A stretch of DNA of 64,000 nucleotides from Ctena decussata (GCA_963989385.1 OZ022513.1:24059928-24123927); one strand, 5' to 3'; positions 1-12,679 are shown, counted from the stretch's first letter. A program made the numbers and translations. Notes: a model not told the origin generated them from the sequence alone.

Positions 1-841
1 GCTTTTGCCGTGTCCGTTTATGAAAATGCCAAACTGGCCGCGTTGTCCAGTTTGGAATTTCCATGAACGGACAGGTCTCAAGAATTTTGCTCATATCAAC
101 CGCGTATCGCTATCATTTTCTGTCAAATCTGAAGCGGCAAATAAAAGGACCGAGACAATGATGCCTATGGCAGAATATGACATTGAACTGTTTCTTGTGA
201 GCATGTTCAAAATATCTATTATAATCTTGACATGCCGGTCGATACGATGTTCAAAAAGACTAGACAGTTTCATAAAAGAAACATTCATCACCGGAGTTAT
301 CTTGAAATGCAGCTTGATTTCAGAATGCTTGTGCCCTGATGTGAAACAAAGTGTATTGTCTGGCCTTAGTGGTTAGAGATTAATGATAACCTATTTCGAT
401 TCCGTAAACTTTGCCTGAACTGTGTCAATATTGCTCGTTTACGCCTTCAGAGAGAGCAAGAGAAAGAGCTTAATATCACCTCTCAGTTCTTGCAATGCTG
501 GAAATATTTAAAGGAAGAGTGTACATGTATATTATTTCCATAAGGCTCTACATAAAATTCTTTATCAACAAATATTATACAGAGACTAATAAAAATCATA
601 TACAGTGCCCCTTTACATATTTTGATCTATGTGCAGTTATCATATTTATTGCAAATATGTTCAAAGCAACATTCTATATCAACAAAGGAACAAAAAACAA
701 AAACACAAACAAGATAATACTAATCTTTCAAAATATCATGATCCTTGTGTCGTACAATCCTTTTGTCGCAAGTAGGTTTTTAAACGATTAGACATATGCG
801 GCCTGCAACCGATTTGTGTTATGCAATATATATTTTAGGCT
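1..841. other. unassigned DNA, no supported gene
   Basis: No gene can be supported here. Both strands are open for about 100 codons near the left edge (plus strand 5-376; minus strand roughly 375-91, without a start codon near its upstream end). Neither translation shows a motif I recognise. They overlap antisense, so at most one could be real. An exon running in from the left of the window cannot be excluded. Confidence 0.3.
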
Positions 842-932
842 GTTTACACGGTGACATATGTTGCATGACACGCATACCACGATGGTACATGTTGCATGAC
901 ACCTGTCATGCAACATTTGTCATCGTGTAAAC
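842..932. mobile_element. small foldback MITE-like hairpin
   Basis: Inverted arms of about 29 bp start with GTTTACACGGTGACATATG. The right arm, read in reverse complement, begins GTTTACACGATGACAAATG. They enclose a short loop, so the 91 bp can fold into one hairpin. There is no coding capacity. The structure suggests a non-autonomous terminal-inverted-repeat element. No second copy was seen in the window and no clear target duplication is visible. Confidence 0.5.
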
Positions 933-965
933 CCACTTAAAGAAATTGTTACCACCATTTTGTTG

Positions 966-1089
966 CTGTTGTTGTTTTGTTGCTTTACGTCCACCGTAAA
1001 CAGCTATGGTCATGTCGGGACGGTCAATTACCCTAACCACACTATTCTAGAGCATGCTTAGATCTTCTAGGCGTTTAACCAGTAGCGCC
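966..1089 (-). mobile_element. SINE-like dispersed repeat, family S1, copy 1
   Basis: The reverse complement matches the plus-strand copies near 12.2, 29.6 and 38.9 kb. All share a core reading TAGTGTGGTTAGGTTAACTG, followed by a stretch ending in TTTACCGTGGACGTTAA-like sequence and a CAA-rich tail. Four copies in two orientations, with a similar tail, indicate a short retroposon. An internal polymerase III promoter is not clear enough to name the RNA ancestor. Confidence 0.6.
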
Positions 1090-2440
1090 CTTATTGAACC
1101 AGTGGCAGGAGAAACGAAATCACCATATGAATCGTTTCGTGTCACAAGATATGAGTAGCGACAACTGTAGCTGATCTGTTGAAACCATTCGACCTTCATT
1201 GATCTGCGCTTAACAGTAATCTAAAGAAAATATAAGGAAAGCTGAAATACGCAATGAATGACAAGCCTTTTTTCGTGGACCTAATTAACCGTGGACTAAT
1301 GGAATAATAAAGCGTGGACTAAAACGCTGAATGAATAAGCTAATGACATTAACAGGTTTGTTTAGTTGCCTAGCTGAAATCAATCTAGTACTATAGGTGC
1401 AATCGCAAATGAGACTGCTCTTCGAGAGCAGAAGCAAACTAGTCAGAATCTACAGCTTTTATTTCTTTCTTGTTTCCATTAACACGACAACCCCCCCCCC
1501 CCCCTATCCTCAGACTGACACAAACGCAGACACACACGCACACAAACAATTTTAAGCCTATGATTCTGTTGTGTAAAATCATCTGAGAGAGTGGTAGAGA
1601 AAAAAAGCAAACATGACTTTTATTATTCAAAGGCAATATTTGCTTTCGATTTCACACAAATTACACTAATAGCCTTGTGTCGTAACGGTCTGAAAATATG
1701 ACGACTTTATGTAAATCGGAGACAACCATAAAATTAGCGGTCGATAAAAATCATGCAATAATTTAAAAAATGTTTCTAGTTTGGCAAAGTATTCACTCAA
1801 TTGCATCACGCATACTTGAGATGGAATTTATTGAAGAATTCTCAGATAACAATATAACGCGCCTAATGGATGTTTGAATTTAAACGGAGTAAATTCCATA
1901 AGTGCCACCACCACTGTAGCTTTCATAGTTCACTGAACCATTACATTTAAATCACCATAACATGTAAGACGTACAAGGTCAGTTGCAATTCAATGTGCTC
2001 TAGCGGAAATCGAAAGGCATCACATCCACGCTGTGCTGGGTGGGGTGGGGGAAGGGCAACAACACATGGCAAGCCAGTCACATGTCGGCAAAAATTGTCT
2101 ACGTTGTGCGCTTAACACGGGCCGTTGTTCCAGGAAGAAGAGCCTATTGTTGGATGCTGTTTTTTATTAGACGACGACATGGACGTTCACGGCGCCCCGT
2201 ACTTCGTTGCTGAGGTGATTGGGTGGGGGGCAGGGGGGTTGAAACACAACAACAACAGCAATTCAGCAAGACTGTCTTTTCCAAGTATGTTTGAAACATG
2301 CGATAGAGAAATTTAGTTTTTAGTTGATGTTTGCATGTCTATCTCTGCCTCTTGTCTTTTCTCCACTTTCGTTTTTGGCTCAAGGGTCCTCGTTTTGTAG
2401 CTTGTAGGTTCTGTGGGGACAATTGATGCATAAATTATTT
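1090..2440. other. intergenic, simple repeats only
   Basis: No gene was seen. The stretch holds a C-run at about 1492-1504 followed by a short CA-rich microsatellite, and two G-rich patches near 2038-2052 and 2220-2238. The short ORFs here have no recognisable domain. Confidence 0.4.
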
Positions 2441-2783
2441 TCGTTCTTTCGCATTTTACTTTCGGATACCATGGAGGAGGCTGACGGCAGCTCAGTACTT
2501 CAACAAAATTTGGACAGACTGTCTGTGTGGGAGTCTGACTGGGACATGGAGTTTAACCCCTCAAAGTGCCAAGTGGTGCAGGTGACGGGTTCCAGGAAAC
2601 CTATTAATGTCACCTACAAATTGCATGGTGTGATCCTGGAAACCGCTACCTGTGCTAGGTACTTGGGGGTGGACATCTCCAGTAATCTTTCCTGGGGCTC
2701 CCACATAGACAGGATCACAGGTACTGCCCAAAACACTCACGGATTTGACAAAAGAAATATAACAAAGCTGTCTCCTGTCAGCA
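2441..2783 (+). pseudogene. LINE reverse transcriptase relic, upstream part (CR1/Jockey-like)
   Basis: The translation from about 2470 contains DLDRL-type text: a leucine-rich segment, then WDMEFNPSKC, then ARYLGVDISSNLSWGSHI. This is the region just after the catalytic box of non-LTR reverse transcriptases (the NPSK motif and the YLG motif of the thumb). The 5' part with endonuclease and the catalytic aspartates is missing, so this copy is 5'-truncated. The frame runs into foreign sequence at about 2784, where another repeat is inserted. The LINE resumes at about 3931. The clade call rests on motif memory only. Confidence 0.8.
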
Positions 2784-3930
2784 TAGCTCGCCTGAATAGG
2801 TGCTTGCCCATCACACAGTCACTATGGTGGTGTGGACTGCTATGCATAAAACTTCAGGCAAGCATGTCCATAATGACAACACATTTATAAACAAAAACTA
2901 TCTCAGAAATGTCTTAAAATAAAATTAAAATAAGAAAAAAATTACATGAAATTTCAAAGTTCATGAGCTTGAGGTCAAAGAACTAAGGGGGTAGGGGGAG
3001 GAGTGGGGTAGGGGTGGGGGGGAGGGGGAGGCTGAGATGTATCAAACCTTGAACCATTATCTAACATCAGTCCAAGTACATGTATAAGTATCAACTGAGT
3101 CCATTGTGGCACTGTGAAATTATGTCTTCATAAATATAAAACTTTAACCAAAATTCAAAGTCAATAACCTTGACTTCAAGGTCATCCAGTGGGGTAAGTA
3201 TATAGTGTTTTGTAAAAACTCAAAAAAGTGTCTAACATCAGTTCAAGTGTAAACTAAGTCTCTGCCAAGCATTATGAATCAGTATGCAATTAGAAAACTT
3301 TAATAAAGACCAATTTCCTAAGTCCCTGACCTTGACATCAAGGTCACTGAGCGGGGTTGGGGTAGTACTGTGTAAAACTTTGGACCAATATCTAACTACA
3401 ATGCAAATATAAAAAGAATTCATTTATGGGTTCATGAGATATGTGTCTTTAAAAAACTTTAACCAAAACATTGAAAAAATAAAAAGATAATTTTCTAAGT
3501 CCATGACCTTGACATCAAGGTCACTGAGGGGGGTGGGGGTAGTACCCTGGAAAACTTTGGACCAATATCTAACTACAGTACAAGTATCAAAGGGATCCAT
3601 CCATGGGTTAAGGAGATATTGGGCTTTATAAAACTTTAACCAAAACATCCAGTTCAAAAAACTCCCAATTTTCAAAGTCCATGACCTTGACATCAAGGTC
3701 ACGGAGTGGGGTGGGGGTGGTACCCTGTTAAACTTTGGACCAATATCTAACTACAGTGCAAGTATCAAAAGAATCCATCCATGGGTTAAGGAGATATAGG
3801 TCTTTAAAAAACTTTAACCAAAACATCCAATCCGGACGCCGACGCGGACGCGGACGTGGACGCTGACGCTGACGCCGACGCCAGGGTGACAACAATAGCT
3901 CTTCCTGAACTTTCGTTCAGGCGAGCTAAA
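2784..3930. mobile_element. tandem-array element inserted in the LINE (family P, copy 1)
   Basis: The insert interrupts the LINE frame. It begins TAGCTCGCCTGAA and ends with the inverse, TTCAGGCGAGCTA. Inside are about five tandem units of roughly 165-200 bp (3300-3830 is the clearest part, period about 178). A short GACGCG-type stretch at 3836-3883 precedes the right end. LINE-like sequence flanking the two sides may be duplicated over about 17 bp, but it is diverged. The architecture resembles bivalve non-autonomous elements with a tandem-repeat core, such as the oyster pearl family. That comparison is from memory of the architecture, not sequence matching. Confidence 0.6.
2945..3830. repeat. 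tandem repeat array, period about 178 bp
   Basis: The palindrome TGACCTTGACATCAAGGTCA recurs exactly at 3327, 3504 and 3682. A diverged version occurs near 3165 and a weaker one near 2970. Each unit also has a G-rich run and a segment reading TTTGGACCAATATCTAACTA. Overlapping minus-strand ORFs are by-products of the repeat and not genes. Confidence 0.85.
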
Positions 3931-4623
3931 AACCAAAATGTCAGGTGTAAGAGAGGCAGCCTGTAATACCTTGGTCCGGCCGCAGCTGGAATATGCTGCG
4001 GCCATCTGGGATCCACACCATAAGAACAAAACAAGCCAGATTGAGAAAGTCCAACGGCGTGCTGCCCGTTAGACTACTTGCAACTATGACAGAAGGGCCA
4101 GTGTTTCGGACATGATTAAATCTTTGAGATGCCGTTCACTCGAGCAAAGGCGTGCAGATGCACGTCTTTGTCTCTTTTATAGAATGTTAATGACATGGTT
4201 GCAGTGCCCTTCCCTGATTTCATCCAGCCAAACCCTCGAACATCCAGGCGTGGACATTCTAGGACCTTTTGCCAATTGCACAAGGCAAAGGATTGCTATA
4301 TAATAAGTACTCCTTTTTCCCTCTGGATATTGTGTCATGGAACGCGCTCCCAGAGGATGTGTAAGCTCGCCAAGCCTTGACATATTCAAGGCTGCAGTTG
4401 GCAAGCTGAAACATTCCAAGCCCTAGATCCCAAGTATAGTTTGTTTTTATCCTGCTTTTAGATATTCTTTACTATTTTAACCTTTCATCTTTCATCCCCA
4501 TCACTATTAGACTTTTTCACTCACTGTCATGCTTTTACGTTTTAGCCTTATCTGTTAACATACTTGGACTGCTCGACAGCGCAACATGCCTAGAATGTCC
4601 GCGAGGGCGTATGGCATTATGTC

Positions 4624-4659
<36 letters not shown>

Positions 4660-5152
4660 CAGGCTGCAAAGATAACATATATTTGGTTTGTCTTGGGTCT
4701 GATTTGGCACATTGGCTGGATGGTGGGGTGGAGCCTGATGTTTAGTAATTGAGCTGCCACTGGCGAAGCGCCACCATCTAGCACAATGTCTTGGCATACA
4801 AACTGTTTGACCTGGCCCTTGCAAAACCCAATAGTTATTTTGGACAGTTTTAGTATCTAAGTCAAATGTTAGCTTGTGATGTATGTGCTAATAACATTTT
4901 AGTGCTCTTGACTTTTTAAGATCTATAAATGATAATCTGCTATGTAGTATTGTGCTGTTACAGTATTAATCTGCTAATTTCACTTTTTCGGTGTGAATAT
5001 ATATTTTACATTTTACAGTCTGTCTATCTTTGAATTTAAATAAATACTGTGATTTACCATGTTATAGACGGTCAAAAGAACTTAAGGGCTTATGTCATGC
5101 CGTCTGAAAAAAATAAAATTTCTTATTTTATCTTATCTTATCTTATCTTATG
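3931..5152 (+). pseudogene. LINE relic, C-terminal part and 3' UTR with TTATC tail
   Basis: Translation resumes with VREAACNTLVRPQLEYAAA, then WDPHHKNKTSQIEKVQRRAA, then RRASVSDMIKSL and EQRRADARLCLF. This is the classic segment after the reverse transcriptase domain of Jockey/CR1-type LINEs. A stop follows QRRAAR, and a frameshift near 4190 moves the frame (VAVPFPDFIQP continues in another frame). The copy is therefore dead. The tail FKAAVGKLKHS is visible near 4390-4420. About 700 bp of 3' UTR follows, with an AAAG microsatellite at 4624-4655. It ends in a (TTATC)n-type tail at about 5126-5152, as expected for LINEs that end in short tandem repeats. Confidence 0.8.
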
Positions 5153-7658
5153 GCGATAAAAGGCAAAAATCATTGATCCATGAAATGTAGATCACCATGC
5201 CGTATAAATAGTATGAAGAAATATGCTTGATCAGATAGAACCATTATTCCAAATATGATGCAAACCTTTTCACTAAAGGCTGAATATAAAAAATCATTGA
5301 ACCACGAAATGTTTGCCACAGTCATCTACAAGCAGATTTTGTTCGGTAGCAATGTATGCTTGATCTACTCTCCCAAGCATGATGTTAATCCTTTAATCCA
5401 GTTTTATCCGAAATATAAGGCAAAATCACTAGATCATATGAAAATGCAAATCCTTTAAACGCTGTTGATATTAGGCAAAATTACTGGATCATTAATATAT
5501 GAGTCAAGAGTCTCCACGATTGCTTTACAGCTGCTGTACTTAGACAGCTATCCCAATTGGCACACAAGGTTGAATCAATATTGAGGTTGAGTCCATATAG
5601 ATTCAATCGTGTGTGCCTGCTGGAATGCTATCTGACCAAATATCAGCTCTCTTGTCTCAAAGGTACCAAGTATGATGATTGTAGCTGCTGTAGTGGGACG
5701 TCCCGGTACTGAAAGCACCCCGAAACAACAACGATAGAGAGACATTGAAAGGATAGTAAAATAAACATGTTTTGACCCAATTTTTGCAGAAGCTTGACTT
5801 CTCAGAAAAGTTGGAAATCATGAATGTAACTGCCTAAATGCAAATACGCTGGTTCTTATTGAAATTTTGTCAAAATGATAAAATTTCAACACGTCCCTGC
5901 TGAAAATATTTATTTTGTATTTGGACAAGATTTCAATTATAAATGCAAACAGACAAGACTATATGAAATATCTCTGTGCTCAAATATTGTTCTTGCCCTC
6001 TTGAGGCATAAAACATAACGGTCGTCTGGGTGATTCGTGCTTAACAACTTTTAGCGTGTAACACGTTTTCTATAGATAACAGACCAGAAATCCTACTAGG
6101 ATTCTAAGCGTGAAGTGTGCTTCACAATTCTTAGCGTCGTGAAGCACGAAACGCCCAGTCGAATACGGTCAGTGATGCGTAACGTCATTATCCCTAGTTA
6201 CGCCCCTAGAAACGCGGGGTGACTAGATGCTGTAAGGGATACAGCTGCGTTGTGACTCTACTAATCCATAAAAAAATCAAACAATGCAAACACAATAACA
6301 TTAAAATATGCCTGTAAGTAAAATAATTATAAGTCAAGGGGATTTATTTTCACGATTCCAGTTTATTACGTTTTCAGTCTGGTATCTACAATAATTACAA
6401 ACGTCTCTAAATTGCTTTATTGCATTTTATCAAATATTCATGATCAAATGGCGGTAATCTTTACGTTTGTGCACTTAAAAATTCCATGGCATCAGCTTCA
6501 AAGACTTTCGCTTATTGCGTACTTTGCATTTCGTATTCTCCAGCAAGATAAAACATTCAAGCGTATTAAGGTAGATGGATATTGAATAAAAAATATTGGT
6601 GGGGCATTCACTTCATTATACCAGCTGAATAACCCAAATGGCTATAAACACTTGGTTAAGAAAAAAAACAAAATTCGCCGTTTTGTTTTCCTAAAAAATG
6701 TGTTTCTATAACATTTTTTACACATTTTCCATTTAAATTCATGTCTCTTGCACATTAATGCACTTTCATTTCTGCAAATCATTTAATCTATGATATAGGA
6801 TATTTGAAACAAACTAGTAAAAAATGCAGTTATCTTGATAATAAGTATATTTTTATATATTTTTAAAAAAATGCATGTAAATTTTATTTTATTAAGAACG
6901 TCATGAAAAATTTATTCAATTGATGGGGCATGCTTATGCATACATTTTAGTAAAACTTACATTGTTTGATACGGAATAAAACACAAAAAAAAAAACATTT
7001 TATCGTTTTGTTTCCTAGAAAAACAAAGTTTTAGTTCAAAAATATACCCTAAACAGACAGCCCACATTCTGCCCCTGCTGCAAACACAGCTGGTCCTTGC
7101 CCTACTATTTATTCTCCTGTTATTCCGGTTCTACCAAAATGCGTAGATGGGATGGCAATTGTGAAGCTTGTTCATTGTGGTTCCTAAGGAACCGTCCAAT
7201 CTAGGTTTCCACTGTTTATACAGACCTATCTGCCCAAAAACTTAAGTTCTTTACGGTATATATTGTTAGTGTGTGTATATACTCCACAGTTGATCGATTT
7301 CACCATGAACAATAACTCTCTTTTGTATTAGAAATACACTTTAACTGCACTATATTACTTCCCTTCGGAGGACTTTGAGTGCATAAAAGTTAAGTAGCTG
7401 ATACACCTTACCGGATAACATCAACGGATGTCCGACGGAGGATAAAGTTTCAATCCGTTCGTCCTTGCCGCATGCGTTTCTTGGCCGATTCTCATTCGGC
7501 GAGTGCGCTCCTTGTCAGGCATCACAGTGTATCATGAATGTTTTAGCAAATATTTTCTTGATAAGCACCATAAATTAAGAACATTTTATCAAAGAAGTTT
7601 GATATACACGTGTAACATGGCCTTTGTGTCATTTTAAAAACGGCAAACTATTATTATT
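5153..7658. other. anonymous AT-rich intergenic DNA
   Basis: No coding exon, RNA gene or clear repeat copy could be supported. A weak imperfect inverted repeat spans about 6021-6165: the left side reads CGTCTGGGTGATTCGTGCTT and the right side reads its approximate inverse. A2-rich runs near 6660 and 6985 resemble each other. Confidence 0.4.
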
Positions 7659-7873
7659 CAATTTATTTCATCAGTCACTCTTTTTCGAATGTTCGGCCAC
7701 TTGGCCTCTTTCAAGCAACAAATTCAATTTATACACACAACTACATGACTAAACCACCACTTTGAAAAGTTGTTATGACATGAGAGAAATGATGACGTGA
7801 CGTCACTTCCAGTACGCTAAATGAAGGTATACAGAATTCTAACCGCCAAACGACGTCACGTCACAATTGACCC
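7659..7873 (-). mobile_element. dispersed repeat, family R1, copy 1
   Basis: The reverse complement matches 20489-20702 over about 210 bp. Shared landmarks are the small palindrome GGCCAAGTGGCC and several TGACGT-type sites. The block AAGGCCAAGTGGCCGAAA followed by a short A-rich end resembles the 3' regions of some Penelope-like and other retroelements. The family is therefore only a guess. There is no coding capacity. Confidence 0.6.
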
Positions 7874-7914
7874 AAAGGCATAAAATTCTCATTTCAACAT
7901 GGACAACTACACTG

Positions 7915-8175
7915 TCATCATTAAGTATAAATAAATAAATAACTAAATAGATCAGGATAAATATACATAAATAAATAAACCAATAAACCAGTATAAATAC
8001 ATAAGTATAATAAATAAAAGAATAAACAATTACATCAAAAATAATTAAATACCAAACAAAACACAAACAGAAATAAATAGATAAATAAGTAAATCCATCA
8101 ATGACAATAAAAATAAAAATAAAAGTAATAATAATAATGATAAATGATAATAATAATTTTTGTTAACATATAATT
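7915..8175. repeat. AT-rich simple sequence (ATAA/AAAT)
   Basis: A long stretch is dominated by short ATAAAT and AATA-type motifs with few G or C bases. The minus-strand ORF across it encodes only aromatic and aliphatic low-complexity residues and is not a gene. Confidence 0.8.
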
Positions 8176-8468
8176 ATATAAATATTAAGTAAATAGATAA
8201 GGCTATACCATTTAAAGAATTACATACAAATATATACAGTGGTTACCTTATGTAATTTGCAAATTTCGAACTCTGCTGGCTTGACTTTGGTTTGACACAC
8301 TATCATGGGAGGAATAACTTTAAACGTTTTTATTTTTTTTTTTTTCAAAATTACTTGTTTTACATCAGCTGTAAAAGTCTTTTAGCTTTGCAATGCAAAG
8401 ATAAGGGATGTAACAAATTAATGTAAATATATCATTAACATATAGTTTTAATATAAAAGCATTACAGC

Positions 8469-8476
<8 letters not shown>

Positions 8477-8499
<23 letters not shown>

Positions 8500-8640
8500 C
8501 CCATTTAAAAAGTCTATAAGAGACCTGGCGTGTACTTCGTTTTTTTTTAAGAAATTGCTACAATATTATAGTTAAAGCCAGAGAGAGAGACACACACACA
8601 GAGAGACAGAGAGAGAGACAGAGGAAGAGAGATAGACAGA
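8477..8640. repeat. GA and CA microsatellites
   Basis: Two purine-rich tracts: (AG)n at about 8477-8499, and a mixed GA/CA tract at about 8581-8633. They are separated by a short AT-rich segment. Confidence 0.85.
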
Positions 8641-8784
8641 AAACCCGGTTTGAGAAAAAGAAAAAAAAAGTTTGTTAGAGACTGAGTGTGTACTTCGTTT
8701 TACAAGGGGAATCATTAATCATCGGTCTATAGTAAAGGAATTGATTACTGAAGTCCAACAAGATGGATGTCGTCATAAAGTATT

Positions 8785-9130
8785 TTATCATATGACGTCG
8801 CGTGTGAGAGTGTAATAAAGCCATGCATTAAAAACAATAATCCACTAGTGGATTAAATATGCAAATTACGTTGTAACGTTATGCGTTGACGTCCATAAAA
8901 ACGTCACGTTTCTTATAGAGAAATCGTGACGTTTTAATGCAAAATTTGCTAATAAATGCGATTTTAGTGTCATATGATAAATAGAATCTTGCATTCGTGC
9001 TAATGTATTATTGAATTTATTAAACTCGTTGGTGAAAACGATAAGATGCTCGGCAGAGCCTCGCATCTTATCGTTTTCCCCAACTCGTTTAATAAATTCA
9101 ATAATACACGAGCACTCATGTAAGATCCTC
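8785..9130 (-). mobile_element. hairpin-bearing dispersed element, family R2, copy 1
   Basis: This 346-bp block is repeated in inverse orientation at 39054-39405. Its right half folds into a long imperfect hairpin centred near 9063 (arms around ATAAGATGC...GCATCTTAT, about 70 bp each). The other half has several short CG-containing repeats and the palindrome CCACTAGTGG. It has no ORF of note. Likely a non-autonomous transposable element. The class is unknown. Confidence 0.65.
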
Positions 9131-9774
9131 TATTTTAAATGCAACCAGAGCAGTTTCGTTCCTACCTGAAACTAGATCCAAACAAACCCTGAAAATGCGA
9201 AGATTTTGCGACTGATTGTTTTCGAAAGTTTGTATAAAGATATATACAAGAATTTAAAATTGGCCATTTTCATGAATATTATATGTATTAGTCAGATGAC
9301 ATGCTTAGTATATGTTTGTGAAAATAAAACTTTCGCGAAATTTCTTGAGTAATTATATGACTGGCGGTGGTAGCTTCATGTAGTTTATGTAGTAATGATG
9401 ACTTCAAGTAGTACCAAACTACATAGACCAACTTAGCATGGCCAGCGTCAGAGCGGCCGTATGGCAGTAGTTGTGTCAAAGCGAACCGCGCCGTAAGAAG
9501 GAACTGCAAAGCTTTGCTAGTATTCTGCTGCATGTAAACCGAAATAACATAGCTCCGACACTTTAATTATCATTTTTTTACAGCCATTGCTGTATCTGCA
9601 TGAACACTTTTATCATATCGCTGCAAGCTTCTCACTATAATTTCGTCATTGTAAATGGCCGTCATTAGCCAGCTTTAAACAAATAAAACAACCTTGGGTT
9701 TCACATGAAAAAGGGTTTGAAAACTTATATGGATCACTTTAGTTTGCAACAAGAATGACGTTCTTTCGATTTCA
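9131..9774. other. intergenic, nothing recognised
   Basis: No gene, repeat copy or RNA was recognised. The minus-strand ORF at 9288-9533 has no recognisable domain. Confidence 0.35.
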
Positions 9775-9846
9775 GATTTCATTAAGTCGAATAAAATGGT
9801 AAAAATACAAGATTTCATTAAGTCGAATTAAATGGTAAAAATACAA
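9775..9846. repeat. 36-bp tandem duplication
   Basis: Two adjacent units begin GATTTCATTAAGTCGAAT. They differ by one base in the part that can be compared. This is a local duplication without coding meaning. Confidence 0.85.
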
Positions 9847-10134
9847 TGTGGAACCCTAATTACTATCCCGCTTATGTTTATATAGCATTGCAATACGGGA
9901 AAGCAGAACAGGTAATTGTATTTTGTGGAGCAATTTGCAGGTTTTTATTTTTTTATTTGTTTATTTATTTATTTTCAAAAATTTGTTTTTTTTCCTACTG
10001 TTTGCCAGTTAAATGACTCAATATATGCACATCGACCAACATTTTATTATTAAACGCGAAGGTTGAACCAGTTTTAACAATGATTTGCATTTAGTCGTTT
10101 TTACCACCGATAGGACTATGGAGACTTTAATGAT

Positions 10135-10381
10135 CTGGCCCCGAGGTTATAAAACTTTTTTCATGCTCAGCTCAGCTGAGCATGAAATTTTACCTGCTAA
10201 TAAATAGCAAATTATTGAAAAGTACAGTTGTTTTCTTGCTCAGTTTAGCAGAGTATGAAATTTTATCTGCTTATGAATATGAAAATGCCAACATAAATTG
10301 GCATTTTCATATTTATCAGCAGAGAAAGTTTCATGCTCAGCTGAGTTGAGCATGAAAAAAGTTTTATAACCTCGGGGCCAG
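10135..10381. mobile_element. palindromic MITE, family M2, copy 1
   Basis: Terminal inverted repeats begin CTGGCCCCGAGGTTATAAAA and end with the exact inverse. Inner inverted segments contain TCATGCTCAGCT, and a hairpin around ATGCCAAC/GTTGGCAT-like sequence sits towards the right. The whole 247 bp can fold back. A diverged second copy lies at 26429-26660. No coding capacity. Confidence 0.8.
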
Positions 10382-10496
10382 GGTAGACACTGTTCGGCAT
10401 TCTACAAACCATGTGATTCTATAGCAGTACAGTGGGAGGTGACTGCTATGTTGTATCGAATAGAGCTACCTTCGAATACAGCCACTCCGTTAGGGG

Positions 10497-10565
10497 GTCG
10501 AGTTTGTGTGGGCCGACCTTGTTATGGGCCGAGTTTGCAATGTGCCGAGTTTGCTATGAACCGAG
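10497..10565. repeat. 16-bp minisatellite
   Basis: About four and a half diverged units of the type GGGCCGAGTTTGCTAT follow each other directly. Confidence 0.8.
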
Positions 10566-11612
10566 CCATTCAGTCACCTACAGAAGTATTTGAACACTGA
10601 GCAAAGTGCCTAATCAGAATTCGCAGATAAGTAGGTTGGTCTGCGTCTACGCTGCTTGCAAATGTTTTATAGTCTAACTACTCAGTTGTTCGTAATCTGC
10701 CTTGAAACATGACTGGTAAGAAAAAGACAATATGTAAGTTTTAATGTTGTGATGACAGAGACGGCGGATACAGGCCCTTTCACTTAAGAAACTTTATGAA
10801 AGATACTTCTAATAAAATATAAAATCGGCTCATCACTTTTTTCTTCAATACATACAAAATATACATAACCGAGTGGCCCTGCTCTTAGTCATTCGACATA
10901 CTAATTGAACACAGACGCATTCGGTATGATTTCGAATCAGCCCCAGTATATCAATTAGGAGTGAACAACATACAACGGTAATAACAGACCACATACCGTG
11001 CTAATTTTATACAGCTCATCAACGAAGGTGAGTGGGTAAAAACGTATAAGTTTTTTCTTGCTGAGACTTTGTTATATAAACATGTAAATGAAGCAAACTA
11101 TCATATGTATTGTGTACCATTTTGCCATCAGTATTTTGCTTCGAAAATGAAGTGCCCAACGACCAGTACTAACGTGATCTCTTTACAAACATTAACAAAG
11201 CTTTTCATTCACTCACACACATTTAACTCAAAACCGCACACTGTACACCCTCGGGGTGGCGGTTTGGGGGGGGTGGTAGTGGGTAACTTCCTTGATATGG
11301 TATAGTACGGATATGTGACCCAAACAGCCTCCTTTTTTGTATTTGATTGACCCCCCATTTTTTAGCAACAGGTATATGTCCGACCCCCTTTTTTCTCGAT
11401 GAGGCTGCCTTCGGGCGCCACTTGCACGTAACTCATTGCGTATGTACTTCCATGAACATCCGAAAAATGACATTTATTTCTTAACTGAATGAAATCTTCT
11501 TAGTAAAGCTTTCTTGTAAATTAAACTGACGAAAATTGATTCTAAAATAAATTCATATGGTCATTTCAATGGATCATTTCATTTTCCTTTGTACGTTTTC
11601 AAAATTGTTTTT
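10566..11612. other. intergenic, nothing recognised
   Basis: No gene was supported. A G-rich patch lies at 11254-11282. Short ORFs on both strands overlap and carry no domain. Confidence 0.35.
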
Positions 11613-11930
11613 GTCAGACTGAGTTTTAAGAACATGAAATTATTCATTATATAGAAATGTTATAGATTATTAGTGAGAATCTCAATCAGAGCATATGAAT
11701 AGGTATGGAAACGCGAAGGGCTGAATATGAATAGGTCAGAATTTTATGAAGTTAGGTATATGAATGGGTCAGACTGAGTTTTATGAACATGAAATTATTC
11801 TCTATATAGAAATGTTATACATGTAGATTATTACTGAGAAGCTCATTCAGAGTATATGAATAGGCATGAAAACTCGACGGGCAGAATATGAATAGTTCAG
11901 TATTTTATGAAGTTAGTTATATAATTGGGT
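11613..11930. repeat. 155-160-bp tandem duplication
   Basis: Two diverged direct copies start with GTCAGACTGAGTTTTA at 11613 and 11768. They continue in parallel through ATGAAATTATT and the TATATGAATAGG-type motif. The second copy carries a small insertion. Confidence 0.8.
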
Positions 11931-12187
11931 CCTAGTTTCCTGCGCCAAAGTATTTAAAGGGGATGGTGACTAGCTCTGGTTCTAGTAACACCCTCAAAAA
12001 TCCTTGTCACTGGAGCTGTGTCACTTTGTTAAACAAATAGATGGAAAGTGTAAATGTTTTACCAGTTAAAACTAAAAACCCAAAAGCCAGATGTTCCGGC
12101 TTCGATACTCGGTCCGGCCACTCACTTTCGTGGAGACTGATTTTTCTCCTTATGCTGATGCAAGAAGGGCATTTGTCAGTTACTGGC

Positions 12188-12321
12188 AAAAGTATGTGCA
12201 CCTAGTACTGGTAAACCGCTTCGGAGGTCGAACCCTGCCAGGAATAGTGTGGTTAGGTTAACTGACCATTCCGACATGGCCAAAGCTGTTTACCTTGGCC
12301 GTAAAGCAGCAACAACAACAT
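12188..12321 (+). mobile_element. SINE-like dispersed repeat, family S1, copy 2
   Basis: It shares the family core (CCTAGTACTGGTAAACCGCT, then TAGTGTGGTTAGGTTAACTG) with the copies near 1.0, 29.6 and 38.9 kb, and ends in a CAA-rich tail. The upstream border is uncertain: similarity to the 29.6-kb copy may begin a few bases earlier, in TTGTCAGTTACT. Confidence 0.6.
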
Positions 12322-12679
12322 AGCCTAATCCAAAAATTCTGGTCAGAGGTTTCATTGATTTGCTTCGTCTGAAAACGAACCATCTTGGCATGTGCTTACA
12401 GTATTAATTCGGATCAACCTTGTCAGCCTGATCAGAATCTTTTCTGTCTTTCCTTAATGTATGAACAATGAATAGTCTAAGCGATGACGTAGGCTGGATT
12501 GAATAACATGTATACATTTATTTACGCGACAGCGCTCAAATATACGTGGTAAGCAAATAATAACTGCAGCATTAGCAAAGACATACAACCAGTTACTGGG
12601 CCCCTATGAAGTTATAAAATACCTAACATTAGAAAGGGACATGTTTAAAAATAGCTTGTTGAAACTTAAAAACCTTAAA

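Noticed and set aside
2945..3830. CRISPR-like spaced repeats
   Set aside because: Units are about 178 bp and continuous, without short repeats and unique spacers. The window is eukaryotic.
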